From Thermoproteaceae archaeon (GTDB lineage Archaea > Thermoproteota > Thermoprotei > Thermoproteales > Thermoproteaceae), in contig WANN01000034.1 in NCBI GenBank assembly GCA_015521775.1, positions 24,230 through 88,229 of the forward strand: a stretch of DNA of 64,000 nucleotides. The letters run 5' to 3'. Below the pieces are notes generated by a model. The model was not told where the DNA came from, made no database searches, and was given only the letters and a program-made list of their open reading frames with translations. Within the stretch, counting starts at the first letter, position 1. Every line of letters begins with the position of its first letter. Below are positions 16,690-24,801 of the stretch, one piece after another. Both the position numbers and the translations under genes were made by a program.

Positions 16690-16719
16690 ACACTTTTATA
16701 ATGAAATGAGGATTCCCCC

Positions 16720-16902
16720 ATGAGCAGGGCGGTGGACCCAGTATGCGGCATGGAGGTGGATACCGGCACAGCCAAGTACAAGACGCTGTACAAGGGCAAG
16801 GTATACTATTTCTGCTCACCCATGTGTAAGGACGAGTTCGAGAAGAACCCCGAGCACTACCTGACACACGGCCCCAGCGGCATGCCGGGGCACAGCCACT
16901 AG
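16720..16902 (+). CDS. YHS domain metal-binding protein
   Basis: The product is 60 residues and is essentially one YHS domain: [30 protein letters not shown] and [12 protein letters not shown] domains bind heavy metals such as copper and are often fused to or encoded beside CopA ATPases, where they may deliver ions. The tail GMPGHSH adds histidines. It is 30 bp downstream of copA on the same strand, so a joint transcript and a metal-chaperone role are likely. The stop overlaps by four bases with the stop of the opposing leuD gene. Confidence 0.88.
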   Translation: MSRAVDPVCGMEVDTGTAKYKTLYKGKVYYFCSPMCKDEFEKNPEHYLTHGPSGMPGHSH

Positions 16903-17396
16903 ACCCCCCTAACGTATTCTAGGAGTCCCCCCTTTTTCAGGATCTCCAACGGTAGACCCCTCAGAGGATTTGTCCGGATCGTCACGCCTCTTGTCAGATT
17001 CCTCACCTCGCCGTCCTCAATACGCACCTCAAGTTCGTCGCCCTCTGCAACCGCTTCGCGTATCCCCCCCACCTGCAGCACGGGGAGCCCCACATTGATG
17101 GCATTGCGGTAAAATATACGTGCGAACGACTCTGCTATGACCGCCCTGACGCCGGCCCCCTTGAGGGCTATCGCCGCCTGTTCCCTGCTGGACCCTATTC
17201 CGAAGGCCTTCCCAGCCACCAACACGACGCCTGGGGACGCCTTCTTGGGGAACTCAGGGTCTATCCCCTCCATGGCGTGCTCGCCGAGCAGCTTTGGGTC
17301 CGTATACACGAGGTACTTTGCCGGGATGATCACATCGGTGTCTATCTTGTCCCCATAGACCAGGGCCCTGCCCCTAACCACAAGGGACATGCACAT
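16899..17396 (-). CDS. leuD: 3-isopropylmalate dehydratase / homoaconitase small subunit
   Basis: The 165-residue protein is the swivelling domain of the aconitase family: [15 protein letters not shown] near residue 15, then the [12 protein letters not shown] motif near residue 63 and [17 protein letters not shown]. With a large iron-sulfur subunit it interconverts 2- and 3-isopropylmalate in leucine synthesis, or acts on homologues in related pathways. The large subunit gene is not in the window. A TATA-like run (TATTTTTAA on the minus strand, about 17412-17420) lies upstream of ATG 17396; a second ATG at 17390 is equally acceptable. The substrate cannot be fixed without the partner. Confidence 0.88.
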   Translation of the reverse strand: MCMSLVVRGRALVYGDKIDTDVIIPAKYLVYTDPKLLGEHAMEGIDPEFPKKASPGVVLVAGKAFGIGSSREQAAIALKGAGVRAVIAESFARIFYRNAINVGLPVLQVGGIREAVAEGDELEVRIEDGEVRNLTRGVTIRTNPLRGLPLEILKKGGLLEYVRGV

Positions 17397-17674
17397 GGGT
17401 CTGCTTGCCCCTTAAAAATATTCTGGGCAGGCCCCTTTGGGCCCGCCATGGGCTTGGGCCAGGCAGGCCGATGCGCTACGCCTCAGCAACGGCGATGGGG
17501 CCGCCGGAGACCCACAAAGGCGTGTGGAGCGGCTAGGCCAAAGAGCGTTAAGTTAAATAATGCCATAATACGTGACTAACGTGGTATCTACGTGTCCATC
17601 GCGATGGGCAGACCTACGAGGTTGCCTGCCTGTGCATACTGCCTTGGTGGCAATAGTGTCCTTGTCTATGGGCT
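17397..17674. promoter_or_regulatory. 278-bp intergenic region, leuD / PLP-enzyme promoters
   Basis: The left part holds the minus-strand leuD promoter. A TTAAGTTAAATAAT element (about 17548-17561) lies over 100 bases before the next start codon at 17675, which would leave a long 5' leader unusual for this genome. I find no recognisable riboswitch or convincing ORF in that leader. Confidence 0.4.
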
Positions 17675-18829
17675 ATGCGTAAGGGGACAGCCTCGGTGCA
17701 TGGGCATGAGTTCGACGACCAGTATGGTTCCCCCATCCCCCCCATTTACCAGACGGCCATTTTCCGCCAGGTAGGTGAGCCCATCAAGACTCGGAGGGGC
17801 ACCGACCTCAAGTATTCCAGGGAGGAGAACCCGACGGTACAGGCATTTGAGAACGTGGTGGCCAAGTTGGAGGGGGGCGTGGATGCGCTGGCCTTCAACA
17901 GCGGCATGGCCGCCCTCTCCACGCTTCTGCTCAACCTCCTACGGAGGGACATGGACGTGCTCATCACTATGGAGCTCTATGGGGTCACCGTGAAGCTGGT
18001 GTATGAGCTCCAGGAGAAGCTCGGCTTCCACGTGTGCAAGGCATACCCAAGCACCGAGGACGTGCTCGGCAAGATGCCGAGGAACGGCGTCGTGCTCCTG
18101 GAGACGATCACGAACCCCACCCTACACGTGGTCAACCTGGAGACGGTCATAGAGGAGGCGCTGGCGAACAATAACGTGGTTATAGTGGACAACACGTTCG
18201 CCTCCCCCGTGCTTTTCAACCCGCTGCGGTACGGGGCCCACTACGCGGTCCACTCCACCACTAAGTACATCGCTGGCCACAACGACTCGGTCGGTGGGGT
18301 GATCGTGCTCAAAAGGAGGAGGGACATGGAGGGGCTGTCGCTCTACAGGGCAATGCTTGGAACCATAATGCAGCCCATGGACGCATACCTCAACCTCAGG
18401 GGCGTCAAGACGCTCTACCTCAGGGTGCCGAAGCAGTGCGCCAATGCCAGGGCCGTGGCGGAGTTCCTGAGCGACCACACCAAGGTCCGCGACGTGATAT
18501 ACCCGGGCCTCCCCACGCATCCGGACCACGACGTGGCGCGCAAACTGTTCGGCGACATGTTCGGCGGGGTCGTCTCCTTCAGGATAAGGGGTGGAAGGGA
18601 GGAGGCGGTGAAGTTCCTTAAGTCTCTACGCGTGGTGGTGCCGAGCCCCAGCCTTGGGGGAACGGAGAGCATAGCGTCATACCCAATCCTGAGCGCCTCC
18701 CTCCAGATGCCGCAAGAGGACAGGGAGTTGCTTGGGATAGATGACAGCCTCATAAGGCTTTCCCTGGGCATAGAGGACGTTGAGGACCTCATAGAGGACA
18801 TCGGCGGGGCGTTGCGGGAACTGCCGTAG
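17675..18829 (+). CDS. Cys/Met metabolism PLP-dependent enzyme (cystathionine gamma-synthase/lyase family)
   Basis: The 384-residue protein opens with IPPIYQTAIF and YSREENPTVQAFE, hallmarks of the trans-sulfuration PLP family, followed by FNSGMAALSTLL. The PLP-binding lysine is in HSTTKYIAGH, and SPSLGGTESIASYP is the conserved substrate-side loop. Members make or cleave cystathionine, or eliminate methanethiol or H2S; the exact reaction cannot be assigned from motifs. No sulfur amino acid gene neighbours it, the glutamate synthase pair being downstream behind its own promoter. ATG 17675 fits family N-termini. Confidence 0.85.
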   Translation: MRKGTASVHGHEFDDQYGSPIPPIYQTAIFRQVGEPIKTRRGTDLKYSREENPTVQAFENVVAKLEGGVDALAFNSGMAALSTLLLNLLRRDMDVLITMELYGVTVKLVYELQEKLGFHVCKAYPSTEDVLGKMPRNGVVLLETITNPTLHVVNLETVIEEALANNNVVIVDNTFASPVLFNPLRYGAHYAVHSTTKYIAGHNDSVGGVIVLKRRRDMEGLSLYRAMLGTIMQPMDAYLNLRGVKTLYLRVPKQCANARAVAEFLSDHTKVRDVIYPGLPTHPDHDVARKLFGDMFGGVVSFRIRGGREEAVKFLKSLRVVVPSPSLGGTESIASYPILSASLQMPQEDRELLGIDDSLIRLSLGIEDVEDLIEDIGGALRELP

Positions 18830-18952
18830 CGCCGCGTTTGGGGACATACATTAACCATCATGATACTTTATGATTATATATACTGGCTCGTTTACATGGA
18901 TTTACTTATATAGGTGGCCGCAAAGGTTTTTAAGCAATATTGATATTGTGTA
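18830..18952 (+). promoter_or_regulatory. AT-rich promoter region of glutamate synthase genes
   Basis: This 123-bp gap is strongly AT-rich compared with its surroundings and has several TATA-like runs, including TTATATATAC near 18874 and TTTTTAAG near 18928. The latter is about 25 nt upstream of GTG 18953. Multiple promoters, hence nitrogen-dependent control, are possible (inference). Confidence 0.5.
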
Positions 18953-21007
18953 GTGCTCGTTGCTTCATATATTAGGCCAGCGATACACCGGATACCCGAG
19001 TTCTGGTCATCGGAAAGGATAGAATATGTGAGGCACTGCGCCATGCATGGCGTACCCCCATACGCGCTTGAGGACGGGCCGAGCAGGTACGGCCGGATAC
19101 TCGACAGGCTGGTGTTCAGGGATGTGAGGAAGGGAGACGTTGAAGAGGGCCTAAGAAAGGCGGACGTGCTGGACATTGACCTATCCGTGAAGTTCGGCGA
19201 GTACTACATCAACGTGCCGATATACATAGGCGACATGTCCTTCGGGGCCCTGAGCGGCAACCCGAACATAGCCATTGCCAGGGCCGTCGACATTGTGGGC
19301 GCCGTGGCCGGCATAGGCGAGGGGGGGCTCCATCCCGAGGTGGCCAAACAGCGCAACATAGTGATACAATGGGCCTCCGCCAGGTTCGGCATAGACGTGG
19401 ACATGCTGCGCAGCGGTATAGGGGTCAGCATAAAGATCGGGCAGGGCGCCAAGCCCGGCATAGGCGGCCACCTGCCCGGCCGCAAGGTAGTCCCGCTGAT
19501 AGCGCAGCTGAGGAAGATACCGCCGGGCTCCGAGGCCATTTCCCCGGCCCCCCACCACGACATATACTCGATAGAGGACCTTGCGCAGAGGGTAAAGGCG
19601 CTGAGGCTGATAACGGGCAGGCCGGTCCTCGTCAAGGTGGCCGCCGTGAACAAGATAAGCTTCATAGCCCTAGGCGTGGCCAGGTCCACCGCGGCGGGCA
19701 TAGTGATAGACGGCGCTGGGGCCGGCACAGGGGCCACCCCCATAGCGGCCAGGGACAACCTTGGGATACCCATAGACTACGCCACCCCTGTCGTCGACCA
19801 GTGGCTGAGGTCCGATGGGGCCAGGGATGGGTTCCTCATAATCAGCGGCGGCATGCTCTACAGCGCCTCCGACATAGCCAAAATGCTGGCGCTCGGCGCC
19901 AACATGGTGAACCTAGGCACGGCGGCGCTTCTGGCCATGGGCTGCATAATGTGCCACACGTGCCACGTAGGGAACTGCCCGACCGCGCTGACCAACATGA
20001 TAGGCTTCAACAAGATACTGGACATAGAGTGGGGCACACATCACCTGGTCAATTACATACAGGCCCTCACCAGGGGCCTCAAGGCCATACTCTACGCCCT
20101 TGGGATGACCAGCATTAGGGAGCTGGTGGGCAGGAGGGACCTTCTCGAGGCCCACCACATAGACGGCAAGGTCGGGGAGGTGCTTGGTGTGGACGTAGCA
20201 GAGGAGGGCGAGACCGCGTGGATTGACAGCGGCGTGCACGCTCCGTACACATCGGAGCTGATCAAGGGCGAGCCTCCCATTATAGGCATGGGAGGCGTGC
20301 TGCCCGGCTTGACGAGGCCGGCCCGCCGCATGCTCGACGTGCTGCGCATAGAGGCGGCCCAGGTCACCCACCCGTCGGTGGACCCCTATCGCGAGGATGT
20401 GGCCGTGTACGCCCGCATCAACGGCACATATCTGGACGTGCCTATAGTGGTTCCGCCCATAGACAGAGCGGCGGCCACCGCTGGGTTCGGCCTAGGCGCC
20501 CTCATAGATGGAGACGACTGCACGTTCGGCGAGTACTGCCTAAACAGGTACTCGCCTATCCGGGTATCCCCGGGCTCTACAGCCTTGACGTACGGGGGGG
20601 TCATAGTGATCGACGAGAGGATGGGCGGCTCGATGGCTTTAGAGGAGGCCGTCAGTAGGCTGGACATGGAGCTCAGGCGCGTGGGTACGCGCGACAGGGT
20701 GGTCATAATAGCCGCCGGCAGCTTCTACACGGGCGCCGACATATATAGGCTGGCCGCGCTTGGGGCGGACCTCGTCGAGCCCTACGGCGCATTCGAGGAC
20801 ACGTACATGAAGGTCAAGGGCCTCGACCACGTTCAGAGGAGGGACAAGTACGAGAAGCTCATGCTCGCCCTAGTAAAGGAATTGAAGCTGTTGATGGGGG
20901 CCGGCGGCATCACGGACTTCTACCACATGGTGGGCAACAGGGACCTGTTGAGGTCGCTGAGCGGCAACGTGGCCAGCATGCTGGGCGTCAAGGTGGCCGG
21001 CGAGTAG
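18953..21007 (+). CDS. gltB: glutamate synthase FMN-binding (GltB central domain) protein
   Basis: The 684-residue product matches the FMN-binding synthase domain of glutamate synthase: GDMSFGALSGNPNIAIA, GEGGLHPE, GQGAKPGIGGHLPG, SPAPHHDIYSIEDL, and VIDGAGAGTGATP. A cysteine set GCIMCHTCHVGNCPTALT near residue 330 corresponds to the 3Fe-4S site. This domain combines ammonia with 2-oxoglutarate to form glutamate. The protein has an extra 250-residue C-terminal region after the usual end. The glutaminase and GXGXG parts are encoded by the next gene, 2 bp downstream. Expected electron donor subunits (GltD or ferredoxin) are not visible. Confidence 0.88.
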   Translation: MLVASYIRPAIHRIPEFWSSERIEYVRHCAMHGVPPYALEDGPSRYGRILDRLVFRDVRKGDVEEGLRKADVLDIDLSVKFGEYYINVPIYIGDMSFGALSGNPNIAIARAVDIVGAVAGIGEGGLHPEVAKQRNIVIQWASARFGIDVDMLRSGIGVSIKIGQGAKPGIGGHLPGRKVVPLIAQLRKIPPGSEAISPAPHHDIYSIEDLAQRVKALRLITGRPVLVKVAAVNKISFIALGVARSTAAGIVIDGAGAGTGATPIAARDNLGIPIDYATPVVDQWLRSDGARDGFLIISGGMLYSASDIAKMLALGANMVNLGTAALLAMGCIMCHTCHVGNCPTALTNMIGFNKILDIEWGTHHLVNYIQALTRGLKAILYALGMTSIRELVGRRDLLEAHHIDGKVGEVLGVDVAEEGETAWIDSGVHAPYTSELIKGEPPIIGMGGVLPGLTRPARRMLDVLRIEAAQVTHPSVDPYREDVAVYARINGTYLDVPIVVPPIDRAAATAGFGLGALIDGDDCTFGEYCLNRYSPIRVSPGSTALTYGGVIVIDERMGGSMALEEAVSRLDMELRRVGTRDRVVIIAAGSFYTGADIYRLAALGADLVEPYGAFEDTYMKVKGLDHVQRRDKYEKLMLALVKELKLLMGAGGITDFYHMVGNRDLLRSLSGNVASMLGVKVAGE

Positions 21008-21009
21008 CC

Positions 21010-22794
21010 ATGTGCGGCATACTCGGCGTCATATCGCTGAGGGGCGACGGGATACCCTTCAGCACGGTGTTCCGCGGCCTCGACATAATGCGGGAGCGGG
21101 GCTCGGGGCACGGCGCTGGATACGCTATGGTGGATCCCTCCCCCTACGTAAGGGTGAAGGCCTACTTCGAGTCCGAGGGCGACCTGGAGGAGGCGCGTCA
21201 GGCCCTCAAGCCAGTCAAGGAGGAGGTGTACCGTCTCCCTGGGGGGATAATAGACTATGTGGCCTATGTGGAGGATGGGGCCCCCATGCCGCGCAGGGGC
21301 GTCGTGTACTCGCTGAGCAGGTGGCTCAACGTGTTCAAGGGCGCGACCTGGCACACAGAGGTGGCCAAGCTGTACGGCATGTGGGAGAGGAGGAGCAGTG
21401 CATGGGTGGCCCACATAAGGTACCCCACAAACAGCCCCGGAAAGAAGCCCTACTTCTCGCACCCCTTTTCGTCAGGCGACGTGGTCATAGTCCACAATGG
21501 CGACCTGAGCTCATATGGTTCCAACGTGAACCTACTCATGTACAGGTACATGCAGAGCAGTTTCACGGGCAATGACAGCGAGGCCATAGCGTTCCTCCTC
21601 AACGCGCTGTCCAGAGACTACGACGTTGAGGAGGCCGTCGTGGAGCTCATAGAGGGGTCCCGCGTCAGGTGGGCCCGCCTAGACGGGCCGTACGCCGTGG
21701 CGTTCATAGTGGGCGGGGAGAAGCCGGTGCTCGGGGCCTTCGTGGACAAGCAGCACTTCAGGCCCTTGTACATGGGCATGGACGGAGACAACCTCTACGT
21801 GGCCAGCGAGGCCGCCGCGATTAGGGCCATGTCCCCCCAGGCCGAGGTGTGGGTTATGAGGGGCGGCGAATACGTCATAGCTGGGAATGGCCAGGTACGG
21901 GGCAACTTCAGGAAGAGGCCGGTGTCCTTCGTCCATCCCCCCATACCCGGCAACGCCATAGACGCGGCCGCCTACGACACAGAGAGCCTCTACCACGTGG
22001 TTTCCCGCATGGTCGAGGAGGTGGGCGAGGCAAATATATACAATGTCTATGGGCATCGCTACATAGCCAGTGGACTCAAGAGGGGCATCGTCAGGGCATG
22101 GGGCGTCGTGGGCAACGCCTCTGCAAACGTCATGTCGGGGGGCCAGTTCTACATATATGGCGATGCGCAGGACGATCTGGGCGACGCCATGAACGGGGGT
22201 ATCATAGCGGTATACGGCAACGTGGGGGACACGGTGGGGCAGGCCAAGAGAGGGGGAGAGCTGTACGTATATGGGAGCGCCGGGACCAGGGCAGCCATAC
22301 AACACAGGGACGGGGTGCTGGTGATAGGCGGCTCCGCCGGCGACTACCTGGGGGAGTACATGGGCGGCGGCACGGTGCTCGTGCTGAGGCACACAAACGA
22401 CGAGGAGGTGGGAGACCACGTGGCGGCTGGAATGGTCGGTGGGACCATATACATCAGGGGCAGGGTCCCCATGGGCAAGGTGGGCCTCATACCCCGCTGG
22501 GACTCGGTGAGGAGGTACCTCATGTCGCTGATGCTCGACGGGATAATAGACGAGGCAACGTACAGCCGGGCCCTGAATTCGAACGATATAGGCGAGGTGC
22601 TGAGGCACGTCAAGTGGGACAACATGTACAGGCTCTTCAACATGCCTCCCCACGTGGAGTACCGCCAGCTGAGCCAGGAAGAGCTGGAGCGCCTGGGGCC
22701 CTACATAGCCCGGTTCAACGACCTGTTCAACACGCGCGTCTCGATCGAGGACGAGGAGTTCACAGTGGTCAAGCCCCCGCCCCAGCACCATTAG
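21010..22794 (+). CDS. glutamate synthase glutaminase plus GXGXG domain protein
   Basis: The 594-residue protein begins MCGILGVI, giving the catalytic Cys2 of class II glutamine amidotransferases, with WVAHIRYPTNS and VVIVHNGDLSSYG as further active-site segments. From about residue 350 it has the GXGXG beta-helix repeats (GGQFYIYGDAQDDLG, GGIIAVYGNVGDTVGQ, GGELYVYGSAGT). So glutaminase and GXGXG domains of glutamate synthase are fused, without the central FMN domain that sits between them in bacterial GltB and that is encoded just upstream. Together the two proteins would form a full large subunit, with ammonia passed between chains. Spacing of 2 bp indicates one operon. Confidence 0.88.
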   Translation: MCGILGVISLRGDGIPFSTVFRGLDIMRERGSGHGAGYAMVDPSPYVRVKAYFESEGDLEEARQALKPVKEEVYRLPGGIIDYVAYVEDGAPMPRRGVVYSLSRWLNVFKGATWHTEVAKLYGMWERRSSAWVAHIRYPTNSPGKKPYFSHPFSSGDVVIVHNGDLSSYGSNVNLLMYRYMQSSFTGNDSEAIAFLLNALSRDYDVEEAVVELIEGSRVRWARLDGPYAVAFIVGGEKPVLGAFVDKQHFRPLYMGMDGDNLYVASEAAAIRAMSPQAEVWVMRGGEYVIAGNGQVRGNFRKRPVSFVHPPIPGNAIDAAAYDTESLYHVVSRMVEEVGEANIYNVYGHRYIASGLKRGIVRAWGVVGNASANVMSGGQFYIYGDAQDDLGDAMNGGIIAVYGNVGDTVGQAKRGGELYVYGSAGTRAAIQHRDGVLVIGGSAGDYLGEYMGGGTVLVLRHTNDEEVGDHVAAGMVGGTIYIRGRVPMGKVGLIPRWDSVRRYLMSLMLDGIIDEATYSRALNSNDIGEVLRHVKWDNMYRLFNMPPHVEYRQLSQEELERLGPYIARFNDLFNTRVSIEDEEFTVVKPPPQHH

Positions 22795-22832
22795 GCACCA
22801 CAAAAGTAAAAAATTGGGGGCTACGGTTCAAG

Positions 22833-22971
22833 GGGGCCGTAGTCTAGCTTGGCTAGGATGGGTCGTGGACCCCTGAGGCGGGCCTGGGGCGCACGCCCCG
22901 TCGCGATGGACGGCCCAGCCGTGGGCCCGGGAGGCAGAGGCCCGGGAATTCAAATCCCGGCGGCCCCACCA
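22833..22971 (+). tRNA. tRNA gene with probably three introns, possibly tRNA-Pro(GGG)
   Basis: The ends pair as an acceptor stem: GGGGCCG (22833-22839) with CGGCCCC (22961-22967), then A and encoded CCA. A D-arm follows (GTCT AGCTTGGCT AGGA). The span of 136 bases to the discriminator is far above the usual 75. Extra sequence occurs after the D-arm (about 22861-22878), around the anticodon (about 22890-22911), and in the T-arm, where CCCGGG occurs twice and about 17 bases separate the first copy from TTCAAAT. The loop CTGGGG (22884-22889) suggests a GGG anticodon and Pro, but the D-arm is more like Val or Glu. The isotype is therefore uncertain. Confidence 0.75.
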
Positions 22972-23045
22972 GCCCTTCCCTTCACGGCGCCGACAACATG
23001 TCCGGCCACTGGGACCCGGGCGATATGTATATATTGTCTAGGATT

Positions 23046-23858
23046 ATGTGGGCTGTGCGCAATACTGGGGAACTGCGGAGGCTTGCATGTAGGGCCAGGA
23101 GACTCGTCCTACTCATGGCCGCCTACGATCCCGGCATACACCTAGGCTCGTCCCTTTCCGTCCTCGAGATACTCACTGTGCTCTACGGGACCGGCAGGGC
23201 CAAGTTCCTAGATGGGTCCTCGACCAAGAACTGGCTTATACTGAGCAAGGGCCACGCGGTGCACGCTATATACGCCTTGGCCGCTATATCGGGCATAGTT
23301 TCCATTGACGAGCTCAGGGAGACCGGGTCGCTCGGCTCCATGCTCCAGAACCACCCCGAGCTGGGGGTCAACTGGATCGACGTAGCCACAAGCGGCTCCC
23401 TTGGCCAGGGCATAAGCATAGGGGTCGGGATAGCGCTCGGCTTGAAGCGTAGGGGCAGCAATGGCCGGGTGTACGTGGTTGTGGGCGATGGGGAGCTGGA
23501 CGAGGGGCAGACCTACGAGGCGCTCGCCACGGCGGCCCACTATAGGCTGGGCAACTTCGTCCCCATAATAGACTACAATAGGGTCCAGCTGGATGGACAT
23601 GTGGACGCCGTGAGGTCCAAGGGGGACCTACAGCGGATATTGTCCGGCATGGGGTACACTGTGCACACCGTGGACGGACACAACGTGGAGCAATTGGCAG
23701 AGGTGCTGGACGAGGTGGACTCGTCGGACGCGCTCAACGCAATTATAGCGTACACGAGGCGGGGCAAGGGCGTCCCACAGATAGAGGACACGCCGATCCA
23801 GAGGATACCCAGGGACCTGGCCCTCCAATTGGTGTCCCAGGTGACGTGCGATGAGTGA
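23046..23858 (+). CDS. tktA: transketolase N-terminal subunit
   Basis: The protein (270 residues from ATG 23046) carries the thiamine-diphosphate-binding half of transketolase: LILSKGHAVHAIYA, SGSLGQGISIGVG, and the cofactor motif VVGDGELDEGQ with a downstream IIDYNR. Transketolase moves two-carbon ketol units between sugar phosphates; in archaea it is commonly encoded as two genes. It overlaps the C-terminal subunit gene by 8 bp, so translation is coupled. A TATATATT run at 23029-23036 lies between the tRNA and the gene. An in-frame ATG at 22998 would start too close to the tRNA; GTG 23055 is an alternative. Confidence 0.88.
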   Translation: MWAVRNTGELRRLACRARRLVLLMAAYDPGIHLGSSLSVLEILTVLYGTGRAKFLDGSSTKNWLILSKGHAVHAIYALAAISGIVSIDELRETGSLGSMLQNHPELGVNWIDVATSGSLGQGISIGVGIALGLKRRGSNGRVYVVVGDGELDEGQTYEALATAAHYRLGNFVPIIDYNRVQLDGHVDAVRSKGDLQRILSGMGYTVHTVDGHNVEQLAEVLDEVDSSDALNAIIAYTRRGKGVPQIEDTPIQRIPRDLALQLVSQVTCDE

Positions 23859-24801
23859 GCTCGTTGCCCTCAGCCCGAGGGAGGCGCTTGGGAGGGCCCT
23901 CGTCGATGCCGGGGAGGCCGACAGGGACGTCGTAGTGGTGACGGCGGACGTGGGGGACGCCACTAGGGCCAGGTACTTCGGGGAGAGGTTCCCAGACAGG
24001 TACTTCAACGTGGGCATATCGGAACAGAACATGGTCGGGGTGGCGACGGGGCTCGCCCTTGCAGGGTACAAGCCCTATGCCGTTGCCTTCTCCATGTTCC
24101 TAATGAGGGCATGGGAACAGATAAGGAACAGTCCGTGCCGGCTGGGCATACCGGTACGCCTCGTGGGGACCCATTCCGGGTTCTCCGACGCCTATGACGG
24201 GGCCTCCCACCAGTCGCTTGAGGACCTGGCACTAATGAGGGTACTACCCGGCATGGTGGTCATAGCGCCCTCGGACTCCTGCGAGACGTACGAGGCGGTC
24301 CTACAGACCGTCGACTCGAGGGCCCCCGTCTACATAAGGGTGGGGAGGGAGCTGCACCTGCCCACGTCATGTACCCTGGGCATGAAGTTCGAGGTGGGCA
24401 AGGGGTACGTCGTGAGGGACGGGGGCGACGTAGCCATAATATCGACCGGAATAATGCTGCATTTCGCCCTTGAGGCGGGAAGGATACTCGAGGAGAGGGG
24501 GATAGACGCCCTTGTGGCACACTTCCCAACAGTGCAGCCCCTGGACACGGTGCTGGTGGAGCGCATAGCGCGCCGCACTGGGGCCATAGTGACCGTAGAG
24601 GAGCATTCCGTGAGGGGCGGCCTTGGCTCGGCCATAGCCGAAACCCTCTCGCAGGCCTACCCGGTCCCAATGGCCATCATGGGGACCAAGACCCTGGGCA
24701 AGTCCGCCAAGTCGCCCATGGAGCTGCTCGAGTATTACGGTCTCACGGCGGAGAACATCGCGCATCGCGCCGAGGAGCTTGTAAAGACGGCCAGGCGCTA
24801 G
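23851..24801 (+). CDS. tktB: transketolase C-terminal subunit
   Basis: The 316-residue protein contains the pyrimidine-binding and C-terminal domains of transketolase: SPREALGRALVDA, VVTADVGDATRA, GISEQNMVGVATGLALAG with the catalytic Glu, and HSGFSDAYDGASHQSLEDL. The last 120 residues (IISTGIMLHFALEAG, IVTVEEHSVRGGLGSAIAE) form the third domain. It acts as a heteromer with the N-terminal subunit encoded immediately upstream, supplying pentoses for nucleotides where the oxidative pentose pathway is absent. Its stop overlaps the stop of the opposing isocitrate dehydrogenase gene by four bases. Confidence 0.9.
   Translation: MSELVALSPREALGRALVDAGEADRDVVVVTADVGDATRARYFGERFPDRYFNVGISEQNMVGVATGLALAGYKPYAVAFSMFLMRAWEQIRNSPCRLGIPVRLVGTHSGFSDAYDGASHQSLEDLALMRVLPGMVVIAPSDSCETYEAVLQTVDSRAPVYIRVGRELHLPTSCTLGMKFEVGKGYVVRDGGDVAIISTGIMLHFALEAGRILEERGIDALVAHFPTVQPLDTVLVERIARRTGAIVTVEEHSVRGGLGSAIAETLSQAYPVPMAIMGTKTLGKSAKSPMELLEYYGLTAENIAHRAEELVKTARR

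Noticed and set aside
17548..17674. SAM-type riboswitch in the leader of the Cys/Met PLP gene
   Set aside because: No recognisable riboswitch core; such elements are not expected in this lineage. Only an unusual promoter distance is seen.
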